Shown here one piece after another: positions 26,582-35,296 of a DNA stretch of 64,000 bases. The translations under genes and the position numbers were made by a program. Source of the stretch: Streptomyces diastatochromogenes (lineage in GTDB: Bacteria; Actinomycetota; Actinomycetes; Streptomycetales; Streptomycetaceae); contig NZ_MCGQ01000030.1 in NCBI RefSeq assembly GCF_002242805.1, positions 1-64,000 on the forward strand. Reading direction: 5' to 3'. Under the pieces are notes generated by a model. It worked only from the letters and a program-made list of their open reading frames with translations. It made no database searches and was not told the DNA's origin. The stretch's first letter is position 1; every line of letters begins with the position of its first letter.

Positions 26582-27538
26582 TCACTGCCCGGCGGTGGCT
26601 CTCCGCTGCGCCTGGTCGAACTCCGTCAGAGGGTCGCCGTCGGTATGCCAGGGCCACCCGGTGACGGCGCCGCCGAGCGCCTCGAAGACCGGACGGGCCT
26701 CGCGGCGCCGGTCGGCGGCCATCAGCGCGTAGGCGAGGAGGTTGAGGTCGGCAAGCGCCCTGGCGTGGTGGAGGAATCCCGGCTGCACCCAGGTCCGGGC
26801 CACGCGGTCGAGTGCCTGGGCGGCCATCGCCTGGGACCAGTGGTTCCGTGCCACCAGCGCCTCGAATCCGCCCCGGCCGAGGACGGAGTGGTACTGCAGG
26901 ACCTGCGCGGTCAGTTCCGTCGCCGCGCAGGGCGCGTTCGCCGGCATACGGGCGCCCAGGGCGTCCACGAACTCCAGGACCTGGATGCGTGAGCCCGCCT
27001 CTTCCGGGGTGAGGTAGCCCAGCATGTTCAGGTAGGCCTCGCGGTTCCAGCGATCGCGCGTGAGCACCTCGTTCCACACGCCGAACACCTGGGACTGCTC
27101 CCAGCGTTGCGTGCGCGCCAGGCCCAGGAGGACCACCCAGGGAGTGGGGTCCTCCGGAGCGAGTTCGGCGGCACGGAGACAGGCGTCTGTGGCGTCGCCC
27201 GTGTCCTGCGGTCGCCCCTGCGAGCGGGCGCGTGCCAGCTGTGTCCAGGCGTGCAGCACGAGCGCGCTCGCGTTGTGCGGCTCGCGCGTGGCCCAGGACC
27301 GCGGCAGATGCGAGTCCGCCAGGTAGTCCGCCAGGACGCCCAGGCGGTGCGTCCGGCGGTCCCAGTCGCCCGGGTCCTGGTCCAGGAGACGGGACATCTG
27401 CGCCGCGCACAGGTCCGTCGTCGCGATCGTTCCGGTCCTCGTCGTCGCCAGCAGGGACTTCAGCAGCCTGCCCAGGTCCTGGTCGTCGAGTTCCGGGGCG
27501 AGGCGTGCCCTTTTGCGGCGACTTGAAAGAAAAGCCAT
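26582..27538 (-). CDS. Conserved hypothetical helical-repeat (TPR-like) protein
   Basis: This 318-residue soluble protein is built of helix pairs resembling tetratricopeptide-like repeats (HAWTQLARARSQGRPQDTGD, then ACLRAAELAPEDPTPWVVLL, then FGVWNEVLTRDRWNREAYLN). It has a basic N-terminus (SSRRKRARLAPELDD) and no signal or membrane segment. No catalytic motif is evident, so a protein-binding role is the most that can be inferred. It stands alone between the permease and the PIG-L gene. Confidence 0.72.
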   Translation of the reverse strand: MAFLSSRRKRARLAPELDDQDLGRLLKSLLATTRTGTIATTDLCAAQMSRLLDQDPGDWDRRTHRLGVLADYLADSHLPRSWATREPHNASALVLHAWTQLARARSQGRPQDTGDATDACLRAAELAPEDPTPWVVLLGLARTQRWEQSQVFGVWNEVLTRDRWNREAYLNMLGYLTPEEAGSRIQVLEFVDALGARMPANAPCAATELTAQVLQYHSVLGRGGFEALVARNHWSQAMAAQALDRVARTWVQPGFLHHARALADLNLLAYALMAADRRREARPVFEALGGAVTGWPWHTDGDPLTEFDQAQRRATAGQ

Positions 27539-27648
27539 GTCCGGAGGCTAGAGGCGGCCAGGATTCGCGCAAGGTTTCGGCCAAGATCGTTATGGATTAC
27601 ACGAATCACCTGGGTTGTTCGGCCCTGGGTGGCCAGGTGGCCAGGTGG

Positions 27649-28413
27649 TCAGGCGGTCAGTTCGGTCTGGGACGCCGGGGTGGAGACGCAGACGGGGGTG
27701 TGGCGGATGTACCACTCGGTGGAGAAGAGCCGCGTTCGATCCTCCTGCGGCAGGCCGGCGATCAGGCCGGGTACGGCTCCCCGTTCCACCTCGGTGCGAT
27801 GAGCCAGTACGGCGGCCATCTTCTGTTCCATCCAGGGGCCGACGTCGACGGTCGCGGTGACCTGATCGTCCGGAACGGAGTACATCGCCTTGTGGGCGCC
27901 GACCACGTCCTTCAGGGCCGACGCTGCGGAGTGCGGGTGCGTCGCCAGGTAGAGGGCACGTGGCTGCCAGGGGGCACCCGCGTCGGGGTAGAGCTGCTCA
28001 AGCCCGGCCGCCTGCGCTGCGAGCATGGCCACCCGGTGGGTGTGCACGTGGTCCGGATGGCCGGTCAGCCCGCCGTAGGCGTCGTTGGTCACCATGATCT
28101 CGGGGCGGAAATCCCGGATGTGCGTCACCAACCGCCGCACCGCCTCGTCGAGCGGCGCATCGCAGAACCGCGCACGGCCCGGGGCCGACTGGGGCACGCG
28201 CGCATCGGCGTAGCCGAGCATCCGCGGTGTGCCGGCACCGAGGATGCGCAGCGCGTCGGCCAACTCGGCGGCGCGCGGGGTGTCGGCCGCCCAGGTCGCC
28301 GTGACGACGGCGACGCGCGCGCCCGCGGCCGCGTGACGGGCGAGCACTCCCCCCGCGGTCAACGACTCGTCGTCCGGGTGAGCGAAGACCGCGAGCAGGC
28401 TCGGCACGGGCAT
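27649..28413 (-). CDS. PIG-L family LmbE-like N-deacetylase
   Basis: This 254-residue zinc hydrolase has the family motif AHPDDES at residues 11-17 and GHPDHVHTH, supplying zinc ligands His, Asp and His. Family members remove acetyl groups from N-acetylglucosamine-type substrates, as in mycothiol synthesis (MshB) and Mca-like detoxification. This protein is shorter than MshB and its substrate is undetermined. ATG 28413 begins the conserved PVPSLLAVFAHPDDE region; an upstream in-frame ATG would add an unconserved arginine/proline-rich tail. Confidence 0.88.
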   Translation of the reverse strand: MPVPSLLAVFAHPDDESLTAGGVLARHAAAGARVAVVTATWAADTPRAAELADALRILGAGTPRMLGYADARVPQSAPGRARFCDAPLDEAVRRLVTHIRDFRPEIMVTNDAYGGLTGHPDHVHTHRVAMLAAQAAGLEQLYPDAGAPWQPRALYLATHPHSAASALKDVVGAHKAMYSVPDDQVTATVDVGPWMEQKMAAVLAHRTEVERGAVPGLIAGLPQEDRTRLFSTEWYIRHTPVCVSTPASQTELTA

Positions 28414-28512
28414 GGGGGGCCGCCTTCCGGTGCGGGGAGGCTGGAGCATAGACCAGCGGGCGGTGCGTGCCGACGACCAACAGCGGTGAGTTGTCCGGGG
28501 AGTCAGCGCAGT

Positions 28513-28564
28513 GTCTACGTGTCGATCCGCATGCCGGGGTCTACGTATCGATCCGCATGCCGGG
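28513..28564. repeat. Tandem duplication of a 26-bp unit
   Basis: Two adjoining 26-bp units (28513-28538 and 28539-28564) both begin GTCTACGT and end CGATCCGCATGCCGGG; they differ only at one position (G/A). They lie between the MFS gene stop (28582) and the PIG-L start (28413). Confidence 0.7.
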
Positions 28565-28581
28565 CCAGGTCGTCGTCGTGG

Positions 28582-29997
28582 TCACGCCCGCGGCTCCTTC
28601 GTGAGGGCGTCGAGGGCGGCGGCAGGCCTGAGCAACAGACTCGTGGCTGTGGTCGCGAGCACCAGCAGGGCGGCGATCAGCAGACTGGTGCGCAGGCCGT
28701 GGAAGAAGCCGGCCTGTCGGGCGACGAGGGCACCGAAGACGGCGACGGCCAGCGCGCCGCCGACCTGGCGGGAGGCGTTGAGGACGCCGCCGGCGGTGCC
28801 GGCGCGTTCGGCCGGGACACGGTCCAGCAGCATCGCGGTCACCGCAGGCACCGCGAGGGAGCCGCCCGCGCCGACCGGGATCATCAGCAGGACCAGCAGC
28901 CAGGTGGGCGCGCTCGCCGGGGCGAGGCACAGGAGCACCAGGCCGGCGGCCATGACGAGCTGCCCCGCGATCACCGGCATCCGCTGTCCGAACCGGGCCG
29001 CGAACCAGGCGGCGGTCGGGCTGACGAACGCGGTCAGCAGGGTCATCGGCAGGAAGGCCATGCCGGTGGCCAGGGGCGACAGGGCCCGCGTCTGCTGGAG
29101 GTAGAGGCTGAGCAGGAAGACCATGCCGTAGAAGCCGATGTTCAGCGCGAAGCCCACGCCCGCCGAAACGGCCATGGTGCGGGATCGCAGCAGCGCCATC
29201 GGAACCATCGGGTGCTTTCCACGGGCCTGGGCCAAGAGGAAGACGCTGCCCGCGACCACGGCCACCGCGAAGGCGACCAGAACCCGGGGCGCGCCGAAGC
29301 CGTCGGCACCGGCCTCGATGGCCGCGTACGTCAGCCCGCCCATCGCCGCCACGGCGGCGCACTGCCCGGCCCAGTCGAACGACGCCTCCGCGCGCCGCGG
29401 GGACCGGGTCGTACGCGTCAGCAGGAACAGCGCCAGCAGGCCGACCGGCAGGTTGACGAAGAAGATCATCCGCCAGCTGACCAGGCTCAGCAGGCCGCCG
29501 GCGACCGGGCCGGCCGCGGCACCCACCGAGCCGCCCATCGCCCAGACGGAGATCGCCCGGGCGCGCTGGGCCTGATCCTCGTACGCCTCGCGGAGCAGGG
29601 CCAGCGAAGCGGGCACGATCACCGCGGCTCCCGCGCCCTGCACCAGCCGGGCGGCGACCAGCGTGCCCAGGTTCGGTGCGAAGCCGCAGGCGGCGGAGGC
29701 GGCGACGAACACGGCGAGCCCGGCGCCGAAGGCCGTACGCGCACCCACCCGGTCGGTGATGGAGCCGGCGGACAGCAGCAGCGCGGCGAACATGAGCGTG
29801 TAGCCGTCCACCACCCACTGCAGTCCGGCGATCCCGGCACCGAATCCGCGGCCGATCTCCGGCAGCGCCACGTTGACGATCAGGGCATCCAGCGTCATCA
29901 CGAAGAAGCCGAGCAGTGCGGCCGCCAGGGCCACACCGGCGCTCTTGTGCCGAGCTGGGCTCCCGCTGTGCGGGGCGGAGGTGAGAGAAGAGGACAC
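28582..29997 (-). CDS. MFS drug exporter, DHA2 (14-helix, EmrB/QacA-like) type
   Basis: This 471-residue membrane protein starts with FFVMTLDALIVNVALPEIGRG and WVVDGYTLMFAALLLSAG, the motif of DHA2 multidrug exporters. It also has motif A-like SITDRVGARTAFGAG, motif C-like GGSVGAAAGPVAGGLL and about 14 hydrophobic helices. GTG 29997 is chosen because GGAG is 8 nt upstream and the protein then begins just before the first helix. It diverges from an MmyB-type XRE regulator gene 168 bp away, which probably controls it. Efflux of toxic lipophilic compounds is the likely role. Confidence 0.92.
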   Translation of the reverse strand: MSSSLTSAPHSGSPARHKSAGVALAAALLGFFVMTLDALIVNVALPEIGRGFGAGIAGLQWVVDGYTLMFAALLLSAGSITDRVGARTAFGAGLAVFVAASAACGFAPNLGTLVAARLVQGAGAAVIVPASLALLREAYEDQAQRARAISVWAMGGSVGAAAGPVAGGLLSLVSWRMIFFVNLPVGLLALFLLTRTTRSPRRAEASFDWAGQCAAVAAMGGLTYAAIEAGADGFGAPRVLVAFAVAVVAGSVFLLAQARGKHPMVPMALLRSRTMAVSAGVGFALNIGFYGMVFLLSLYLQQTRALSPLATGMAFLPMTLLTAFVSPTAAWFAARFGQRMPVIAGQLVMAAGLVLLCLAPASAPTWLLVLLMIPVGAGGSLAVPAVTAMLLDRVPAERAGTAGGVLNASRQVGGALAVAVFGALVARQAGFFHGLRTSLLIAALLVLATTATSLLLRPAAALDALTKEPRA

Positions 29998-30065
29998 GCG
30001 GAGATCTCCTGCGTAGAGAAGGTGGTTTCGGTGGAACCAGGGGCCCGGCGGCCGCCAGCGGTTCG

Positions 30066-30135
30066 GTGATCCGTGATCCGTGATCCAGCCTGCGCAGCTC
30101 ATGGCCGCCTCGGAGCCGCACCGCAGCTCATGGCC
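30066..30135. repeat. Two sets of direct repeats in the exporter/regulator intergenic region
   Basis: GTGATCC is present three times in tandem at 30066-30086. CGCAGCTCATGGCC occurs at 30093-30106 and 30122-30135, 29 bp apart. Both sets lie between the divergent MFS exporter and XRE regulator genes and may include operator half-sites. Confidence 0.6.
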
Positions 30136-30165
30136 CCCTCGCACCCGGACTGCCACACTGGACGC

Positions 30166-31065
30166 ATGGCACGTGAGCGGCAGAACGGCACCGGCGGCAC
30201 GGAACTGGGCACCTTCCTGCGGGCCCACCGCAACCGGGTGACCCCCGAGGAGGCCGGACTGCCCGTCGGCCCCGGGCTGCGGCGCACCCCCGGGCTGCGC
30301 CGGGAGGAGCTGGCCACGCTCGCCGGGGTCAGCGTCGACTACTACGTCCGTCTGGAGCGCGGCAAGGAGACCAACCCCAGCCCTTCCGTCGTGGACGCCC
30401 TCGCCCGGGCCCTGCGCCTGCACCCGGCCGAGCACGCGCACCTGCGTGAGCTGGTCGTGCGAGGCGCGGGCAGGGCCGCCGTGGAGACGGACTCCCTGCC
30501 CGCCCGGACCGTACGGCCCGGGACCGAACTGCTGCTGGAGAACCTGCGGCCCTTCCCGGCGTACGTGATCAGCCGCACCATGGACATCCTCGCCTGCAAC
30601 CCCGGCGGCCTGCGCCTCTTCGCCGGTATGGCGGACTGGCCGGCGAACAGGCGCAATGTGGTGCGCTACGTCTTCCTCCACCCCGCCGCGACCAAGCTGT
30701 TCGACGACTGGGACGAGCAACTCCGCGCCGTCGTGGGCCGTTTGCGGGCCCTGTACAGCCTGGAGCCCGACGCCGCCGACCTGACCGAACTCGTCGGTGA
30801 ACTCCTCGACAAGAGCCCGGAGTTCGCCGATCTGTGGGAGCGCTACGACGTGCGCTGGCATACGCACGGCAGCAAGACCTTCCACCACCCCGAGGTCGGC
30901 GACCTCACCCCCGGCTACCAGTCCATGCAACTCGAAGGCACCCAGGGGCAGCGGTTCATCGCGTACTACGCCGAACCCGGCACCCCCGACCACGACAAAC
31001 TGGTCCTGCTCGACATGTCGGGGGCCGAGCAGAAACCCGCGTCCCCTGTCGAGGGCATGCACTGA
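30166..31065 (+). CDS. XRE-family regulator with MmyB-like ligand-binding domain
   Basis: This 299-residue regulator has an N-terminal helix-turn-helix (LGTFLRAHRNRVTPEEAG then RREELATLAGVSVDYYVRLERG, residues 10-80). A MmyB-type PAS-like ligand domain follows from LLENLRPFPAYVISRTMDIL to FHHPEVGDLTPGYQSM. Such regulators usually sit beside the gene they repress, here the divergent MFS exporter. No ribosome-binding site precedes ATG 30166. A -10-like CACACT ends 6 nt upstream, which suggests a leaderless mRNA. The paralogue at 32292 has the same arrangement. Confidence 0.93.
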   Translation: MARERQNGTGGTELGTFLRAHRNRVTPEEAGLPVGPGLRRTPGLRREELATLAGVSVDYYVRLERGKETNPSPSVVDALARALRLHPAEHAHLRELVVRGAGRAAVETDSLPARTVRPGTELLLENLRPFPAYVISRTMDILACNPGGLRLFAGMADWPANRRNVVRYVFLHPAATKLFDDWDEQLRAVVGRLRALYSLEPDAADLTELVGELLDKSPEFADLWERYDVRWHTHGSKTFHHPEVGDLTPGYQSMQLEGTQGQRFIAYYAEPGTPDHDKLVLLDMSGAEQKPASPVEGMH

Positions 31066-31111
31066 GGGGTTCGGCGACGGACGCGGGCGCGTGGGGGTCG
31101 TCCCGTCCGGT

Positions 31112-32086
31112 TCAGCGGTCGGACAGCTGCATGGACGCCTCGTCGAGGCGTTCGCCGGTGGCCGGGGTGAGCTGGTTCAGCTTCTCGATCTGCGCTGCGG
31201 TCAGCTCGACGCCGTCGGCTGCGGCGTTGTCCTCCAGGTGGGCGACCCGCTTGGTGCCCGGGATCGGGGCGATGTCGTCGCCCTGGGCCAGCAGCCAGGC
31301 CAGGGCCACCTGCGCCGGGGTGGCACCCGCCTCGTCGGCGACGGCCTTGACCTCGTCGGCGATGCGGAGGTTCTGCTCGAAGTTGCCGGGGGTGAAGCGC
31401 GGGTTGTTCTTGCGGAAGTCGTCGTCGTCGAACCACTCGGTCGAGCGGATGGCTCCGGTCAGGAAGCCGTGGCCGAGCGGCGACCAGGGCACGAAGCCGA
31501 TGCCCAGCTCGCGGGTCGTCGGCAGGATCTCGGCCTCGGGGTCACGCGACCACAGGGAGTACTCCGTCTGCAGCGCGGTCACGGGGTGAACGGTGTGGGC
31601 ACGGCGGATCGTGGCCGGTGCGGCCTCGGACAGGCCGATGTGCCGGATCTTGCCCTCCGCGACCAGTTCGGCGAGTGCGCCCACGGTCTCCTCGATGGGG
31701 ATCTCCGGGTCGACGCGGTGCTGGTAGTAGAGGTCGATGTAGTCGGTGCCCAGCCGCTTCAGGGAGCCCTCGACGGCGATACGGATGCTGGCGGGGCTGC
31801 TGTCGAGGCTGCCCGCACGGCCGGTGTGCGAGACGAAGCCGAACTTCGTGGCCAGCACGACCTGGTCGCGGCGGCCCCTGAGCGCCTTGCCGACCAACTC
31901 CTCGTTGGTGAAGGGGCCGTAGACCTCGGCCGTGTCGATATGGGTGATGCCCAGATCGATCGCCCGGTGGATTGTGCGGATCCCCTCCGCCTCGTCGGTG
32001 TCCTTACCTGTGTAGAAGGCGTTCATGGGCATCGCGCCCAGACCGATGCGGGAGACGTCGAGGTCGCCGAGCTTGATGTGCTTCAT
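31112..32086 (-). CDS. Aldo/keto reductase
   Basis: This 324-residue TIM-barrel oxidoreductase has the complete AKR tetrad: Asp51, Tyr56 (DTAEVYGP), Lys81 (LATKFGF) and His123 (YYQHRVD). The IPGTKRVAHLEDN stretch forms the NADPH-binding end. It is similar in length and motifs to the general stress or yakC-type AKRs that reduce aldehydes and ketones. It diverges from the second MmyB-type regulator with about 205 bp between, and that regulator is its likely controller. Confidence 0.93.
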   Translation of the reverse strand: MKHIKLGDLDVSRIGLGAMPMNAFYTGKDTDEAEGIRTIHRAIDLGITHIDTAEVYGPFTNEELVGKALRGRRDQVVLATKFGFVSHTGRAGSLDSSPASIRIAVEGSLKRLGTDYIDLYYQHRVDPEIPIEETVGALAELVAEGKIRHIGLSEAAPATIRRAHTVHPVTALQTEYSLWSRDPEAEILPTTRELGIGFVPWSPLGHGFLTGAIRSTEWFDDDDFRKNNPRFTPGNFEQNLRIADEVKAVADEAGATPAQVALAWLLAQGDDIAPIPGTKRVAHLEDNAAADGVELTAAQIEKLNQLTPATGERLDEASMQLSDR

Positions 32087-32291
32087 GGTGGCTCCGTTCG
32101 AAGTAGGGAACGCGGATTGAGGTGTGTGGGGGGGCGAGGGGCGTTGGACATGGGACTTCCCGCCGCCTCCACTCTCCGTGCCCGGGGCCGTCGGTGGCAG
32201 GCCGCGCTGTGCCGGGGAGTGCCGTTAGGGGGTGTGACACGGCCCCCCAGACGTCTCCCGCGCAGGTCACGGCGTGCCCACACTGGAGGAC

Positions 32292-33227
32292 ATGACACGT
32301 GAGCACTCCACCGACGGCGGCACCGAGCTGGGACGCTTCCTGCGCGCCCGCCGCGCTCGGCTGACCCCCGCCGAGGCTGGGCTCGCGGCGGGCTTCGGGC
32401 TGCGGCGCACGCCTGGGCTGCGCCGCGAGGAACTGGCCACCCTCGCCGGGATCAGCGTCGATTACTACACCCGCCTCGAACGCGGCAAGGAGACCCGCCC
32501 GAGTCCGTCGGTCGTCGACGCCCTGGCCCGTGCCCTCCAGCTGGAGGACGACGAGCACGAGCACCTGCGCTCCCTCGCGACCACGGCTGCCCGCAGCGCC
32601 CCCGCACCGGCGGCGGCCCCGTCACGGACGGTACGCCCGGGCACGAAGCTGCTGTTGGAGAACCTGCGCCCCTTCCCCGCGTACGTGGTCAGCCGCACCA
32701 ACGACCTGCTCGCGTACAACCCGGGCGGGCTGCACCTGCTCGCGGGAATCGAGGACTGGCCGGCCAAGGAGCGGAACATCAACCGCTACGTCTTCCTGCA
32801 TCCCGCCGCCCGCGACCTGTTCGACGACTGGAGCAACCAGCTCCGCGGCTGTGTCGCCCGCCTCCGGGCACTGGCGGGCACGGAACCCGACGCCCCCGAC
32901 CTCACCCGGCTGGCCGGTGAACTCCTCGTCAAGAGCCCGGACTTCGCGCGGCTCTGGGAACGGTACGACGTCAGGGCCCGCAGCCACGGCCGCAAGACCT
33001 TCCACCACCCCGAGGTCGGCGACCTCACCCTCGGCTACCAGTCCATGGAGCTGGAGGGCACGCCCGGCCACCGGATGCTCACGTACTACGCCGAGCGGAA
33101 CACGCCCGAGTACGACGCCCTGGTCCTCCTCGACATGCTCGGCTCCCAGCCGTCACCGACCGGCAGGACGCAGACCGACCGCCCGGCGGTCACCCCGCAG
33201 GACGACGCCACGACGTCCTCCTCCTGA
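32292..33227 (+). CDS. XRE-family regulator with MmyB-like ligand-binding domain (second copy)
   Basis: This 311-residue protein is clearly paralogous to the regulator at 30166-31065: same helix-turn-helix (RREELATLAGISVDYYTRLE), same ligand domain (LLENLRPFPAYVVSRTNDLL, FHHPEVGDLTLGYQSM), with a less conserved C-terminal tail. ATG 32292 is preceded by CACACTGGAGGAC: a -10-like hexamer and a GGAGG only 2 nt from the start, too near to act as a ribosome-binding site. It is divergent from the aldo/keto reductase gene, which it probably represses until a ligand binds. Confidence 0.93.
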   Translation: MTREHSTDGGTELGRFLRARRARLTPAEAGLAAGFGLRRTPGLRREELATLAGISVDYYTRLERGKETRPSPSVVDALARALQLEDDEHEHLRSLATTAARSAPAPAAAPSRTVRPGTKLLLENLRPFPAYVVSRTNDLLAYNPGGLHLLAGIEDWPAKERNINRYVFLHPAARDLFDDWSNQLRGCVARLRALAGTEPDAPDLTRLAGELLVKSPDFARLWERYDVRARSHGRKTFHHPEVGDLTLGYQSMELEGTPGHRMLTYYAERNTPEYDALVLLDMLGSQPSPTGRTQTDRPAVTPQDDATTSSS

Positions 33228-33671
33228 CCCTCCAGGACACCCGTGCCCACGCCAGCCGCCGCCGACCACACCGAGATCGCCACGGCCTGCCGCTGAGCGG
33301 GCCGGATCGTCACGAACGCGACGGTGTACGGCACACACGCCGAACGGCCGCTGCGCCTGACCCTCGACCACGCCCGCGAGGGCGACCCCTGGACCGCGCT
33401 CCGGGCGGTCGCCGCAACCCGGTAACCCCGACTTCTCCGTCGCGGCGGGCCCGTCCGAGTCCGTCTCGACCTCCTGCCCCCGCTCCCACGCCATCAGCAC
33501 CCGCTCGCCTCCGTCCGCGCCCTCGGCGAGTCGGATGACGACCTTCTCGTCGCTTCCGTACCGCCCGACCCAGTCGCGCCAGGTGCGGCGGGCGGTCGTG
33601 CCGTCGGCCCACTCCCCCGTGACCGCCGGGCCGCCGGCCGCGAACTGGAGGCGGACCAGGTGCGTGGTCAT
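33153..33671 (-). CDS. Hypothetical protein, conserved-looking N-terminal half; C-terminal extent uncertain
   Basis: The first ~80 residues look real: MTTHLVRLQFAAGGPAVTGE, then TTARRTWRDWVGRYGSDEKV, then GGERVLMAWERGQEVETD, a small beta-rich domain. After about residue 90 the sequence turns Gly/Arg-rich and runs antisense into the end of the XRE gene. The true stop may have been lost or shifted, possibly by a frameshift near 33400. Its ATG overlaps the stop of the preceding small gene (ATGA), supporting the start. Function is unknown. Confidence 0.5.
   Translation of the reverse strand: MTTHLVRLQFAAGGPAVTGEWADGTTARRTWRDWVGRYGSDEKVVIRLAEGADGGERVLMAWERGQEVETDSDGPAATEKSGLPGCGDRPERGPGVALAGVVEGQAQRPFGVCAVHRRVRDDPARSAAGRGDLGVVGGGWRGHGCPGGSGGGRRGVVLRGDRRAVGLRPAGR
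33243..33425 (+). pseudogene. Possible decayed small ORF interrupted by in-frame TGA
   Basis: From GTG 33243 the frame reads VPTPAAADHTEIATACR, meets TGA at 33294-33296, and continues AGRIVTNATVYGTHAERPL and beyond to DPWTALRAVAATR before TAA 33425. The part after the TGA has protein-like composition and G/C third positions. No SECIS-like hairpin follows the TGA, so a nonsense mutation, or chance in this overlapping region, is more likely than selenocysteine. Confidence 0.22.
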
Positions 33672-33898
33672 GGCAGCGGCTCCAGGGTGCGAGCCCGGCG
33701 GCGCAGCTCCACCCGCGCCGCCGGCGTTCCGGCCGGGCCGGACCAGTACGGGTGCCACAGCAGCCGCCCGGACAGTATCTGCAGGCGGCGGCGCAAGGCC
33801 GTGGGGTGCAGCGGGTGCGGCGCGGCGAGTGCCGCGTACGTGCGGTGCCAGTCCGCCTGGAGCTGCAGGAGGTCGGGCGGGAAGGGGGCGTGCTCCAT
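33668..33898 (-). CDS. Small conserved hypothetical protein, 76 residues
   Basis: The product begins MEHAPFPPDLLQLQADWHRT and contains ALRRRLQILSGRLLWHPYW and AARVELRRRARTLEP. From memory this pattern of a short helical protein with a Trp-His-Pro-Tyr-Trp-like stretch is common among Streptomyces hypotheticals. I cannot assign a function. It is joined to the following gene by an ATGA overlap, so the two form a small operon. Confidence 0.62.
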   Translation of the reverse strand: MEHAPFPPDLLQLQADWHRTYAALAAPHPLHPTALRRRLQILSGRLLWHPYWSGPAGTPAARVELRRRARTLEPLP

Positions 33899-33967
33899 GC
33901 CTCCAATTAGGCCACATGTTCGATTTTCGAGCCAAGTCGACGCGGTGGGGTTCTGACGGGTACGCGG

Positions 33968-35296
33968 TCATTCGCAGTGATCCGGTGCCCTCACGCAGAG
34001 GGCACCGGAGCCTTCTGTGGGGGTGGGAAGCTTCCGTCCCAGGCGCGCGAGCGGGGACACGGCCATCACCGCAGGCGACAGCATCATGCCGGCGGCCGTC
34101 ATCAAGAGGCTGGTGCGCAAGCCCCACCCCTGCGCGAGCCGGCCGCCGAGCAGCGAGCCGAGCGGGGTCAGCCCCATGCCGATGAACGTGATCGTCGCGC
34201 TGGTGCGGCCCTGCATCCCGCTCGGAGTCACGGCCTGCCGCACGGTCATGACCGTGACGTTCACCAGCTGGCCGAAGGCTCCGAACACGAAGTTGGCCGC
34301 CAGGAGCACGGTGATCGTCACGGCGTCGGGTCCGTGGAGCACAGGCACGCACAGCATCGCGCCGTCGCCGAGTGCCGCCGCGGAGACGAGCACCGGGCCG
34401 TAACCGAAGCGCTGCGGAAGTCGGGCGGCCAGCAGCGAGCCGAGGAGCGCGCCCGGTCCCGTCGCTGCGAGTGCCAGCCCGACAGCTGTGCCGGACAGGT
34501 GGAGTTCCCGCGGCAGGAAGACCAGATAGACGGTCATGGTGGCCGCGAACGAGAACTGGAATGCGGCCGAGGCGAGTCCCACGGCCCGCAGCGAGGGGTC
34601 ATGGACGACGAATCGCAGGCCGTCATGGATCCGCCGCCAGACCGGCGAGGGACGTTCCGAGTTCTCGGGGATCGGCTCGCGGCGGTGGATCCGCCGGATC
34701 GACAGGAGCGACACCGCGAAGCACGCCGCGCTGGATGCGGCGCCGATGGGCGCCGACAGCAGGGACACCAACGCGCCGCCGAGAGCGGGGCCGCCGATCT
34801 GGGCCGAAGACCGACTCCCTTCGAGCGCACTGTTGCCTCGCACCAGCTGATCGTGGTTCACCAACCGCACGAGAGAGGCCTGGTACGCCACGTCGAACAA
34901 CACGGACAGGCACCCGACGGCGAAGGCAAGCACGAGCAACCCTGGCAGGCCGAGCCCACCGAGGAGGCCGGCCACTGCGGCGGCGCCCAGTGCCAGGGCA
35001 CGACCGGCGTCCGTCAGCACCATCACCGTGCGGGCTCGCCATCTGTCCACCCACGCCCCGGCGAAGAGCGAGAGCAACAGGATCGGCGCCTGCCCCACTG
35101 CACGAAGGGCACCCAGTTGGCCGGCGTCCGCCTGGAGCGTCACGACGGCGATCAGCGGCAGAACCACCAGGCTTGTCTGTTCGCCGAGTTGGGAGGCCGT
35201 CTGGCCTACCCAGAGCCTGCGGAAGTCGCTGTCCCGCCACAGGCTCGGCGAAACAGGTCGATCGGAACCGGGAACAACAGAAGAAGCGGATGGCAC
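33968..35296 (-). CDS. MFS transporter (MFS_3/enterobactin-exporter type, 12 helices)
   Basis: This 442-residue protein starts with DFRRLWVGQTASQLGEQTSL, the usual opening of MFS_3/EntS-like macrolide or siderophore exporters. About 12 hydrophobic segments follow, with RWRARTVMVLTDAGRALALG as the motif A loop and LVNHDQLVRGNSALEGSRS. GTG 35296 is selected because GAGGGG lies 5 nt before it; longer in-frame starts give a non-conserved Arg/Ala-rich tail. The substrate is unknown. A TAGTGT about 20 bp upstream of the start region may be the -10. Confidence 0.88.
   Translation of the reverse strand: MPSASSVVPGSDRPVSPSLWRDSDFRRLWVGQTASQLGEQTSLVVLPLIAVVTLQADAGQLGALRAVGQAPILLLSLFAGAWVDRWRARTVMVLTDAGRALALGAAAVAGLLGGLGLPGLLVLAFAVGCLSVLFDVAYQASLVRLVNHDQLVRGNSALEGSRSSAQIGGPALGGALVSLLSAPIGAASSAACFAVSLLSIRRIHRREPIPENSERPSPVWRRIHDGLRFVVHDPSLRAVGLASAAFQFSFAATMTVYLVFLPRELHLSGTAVGLALAATGPGALLGSLLAARLPQRFGYGPVLVSAAALGDGAMLCVPVLHGPDAVTITVLLAANFVFGAFGQLVNVTVMTVRQAVTPSGMQGRTSATITFIGMGLTPLGSLLGGRLAQGWGLRTSLLMTAAGMMLSPAVMAVSPLARLGRKLPTPTEGSGALCVRAPDHCE

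Noticed and set aside
28513..28564. CRISPR-like array
   Set aside because: Only two directly adjoining units without spacers, and no cas genes in the window.
27232..30069. 945-codon plus-strand frame across three minus-strand genes
   Set aside because: It spans the hypothetical, PIG-L and MFS genes in antisense and has no recognisable domain.
33294..33296. Second possible selenocysteine codon
   Set aside because: No SECIS-like hairpin follows, the flanking sequence matches no known Sec family, and the region is also disturbed on the other strand.
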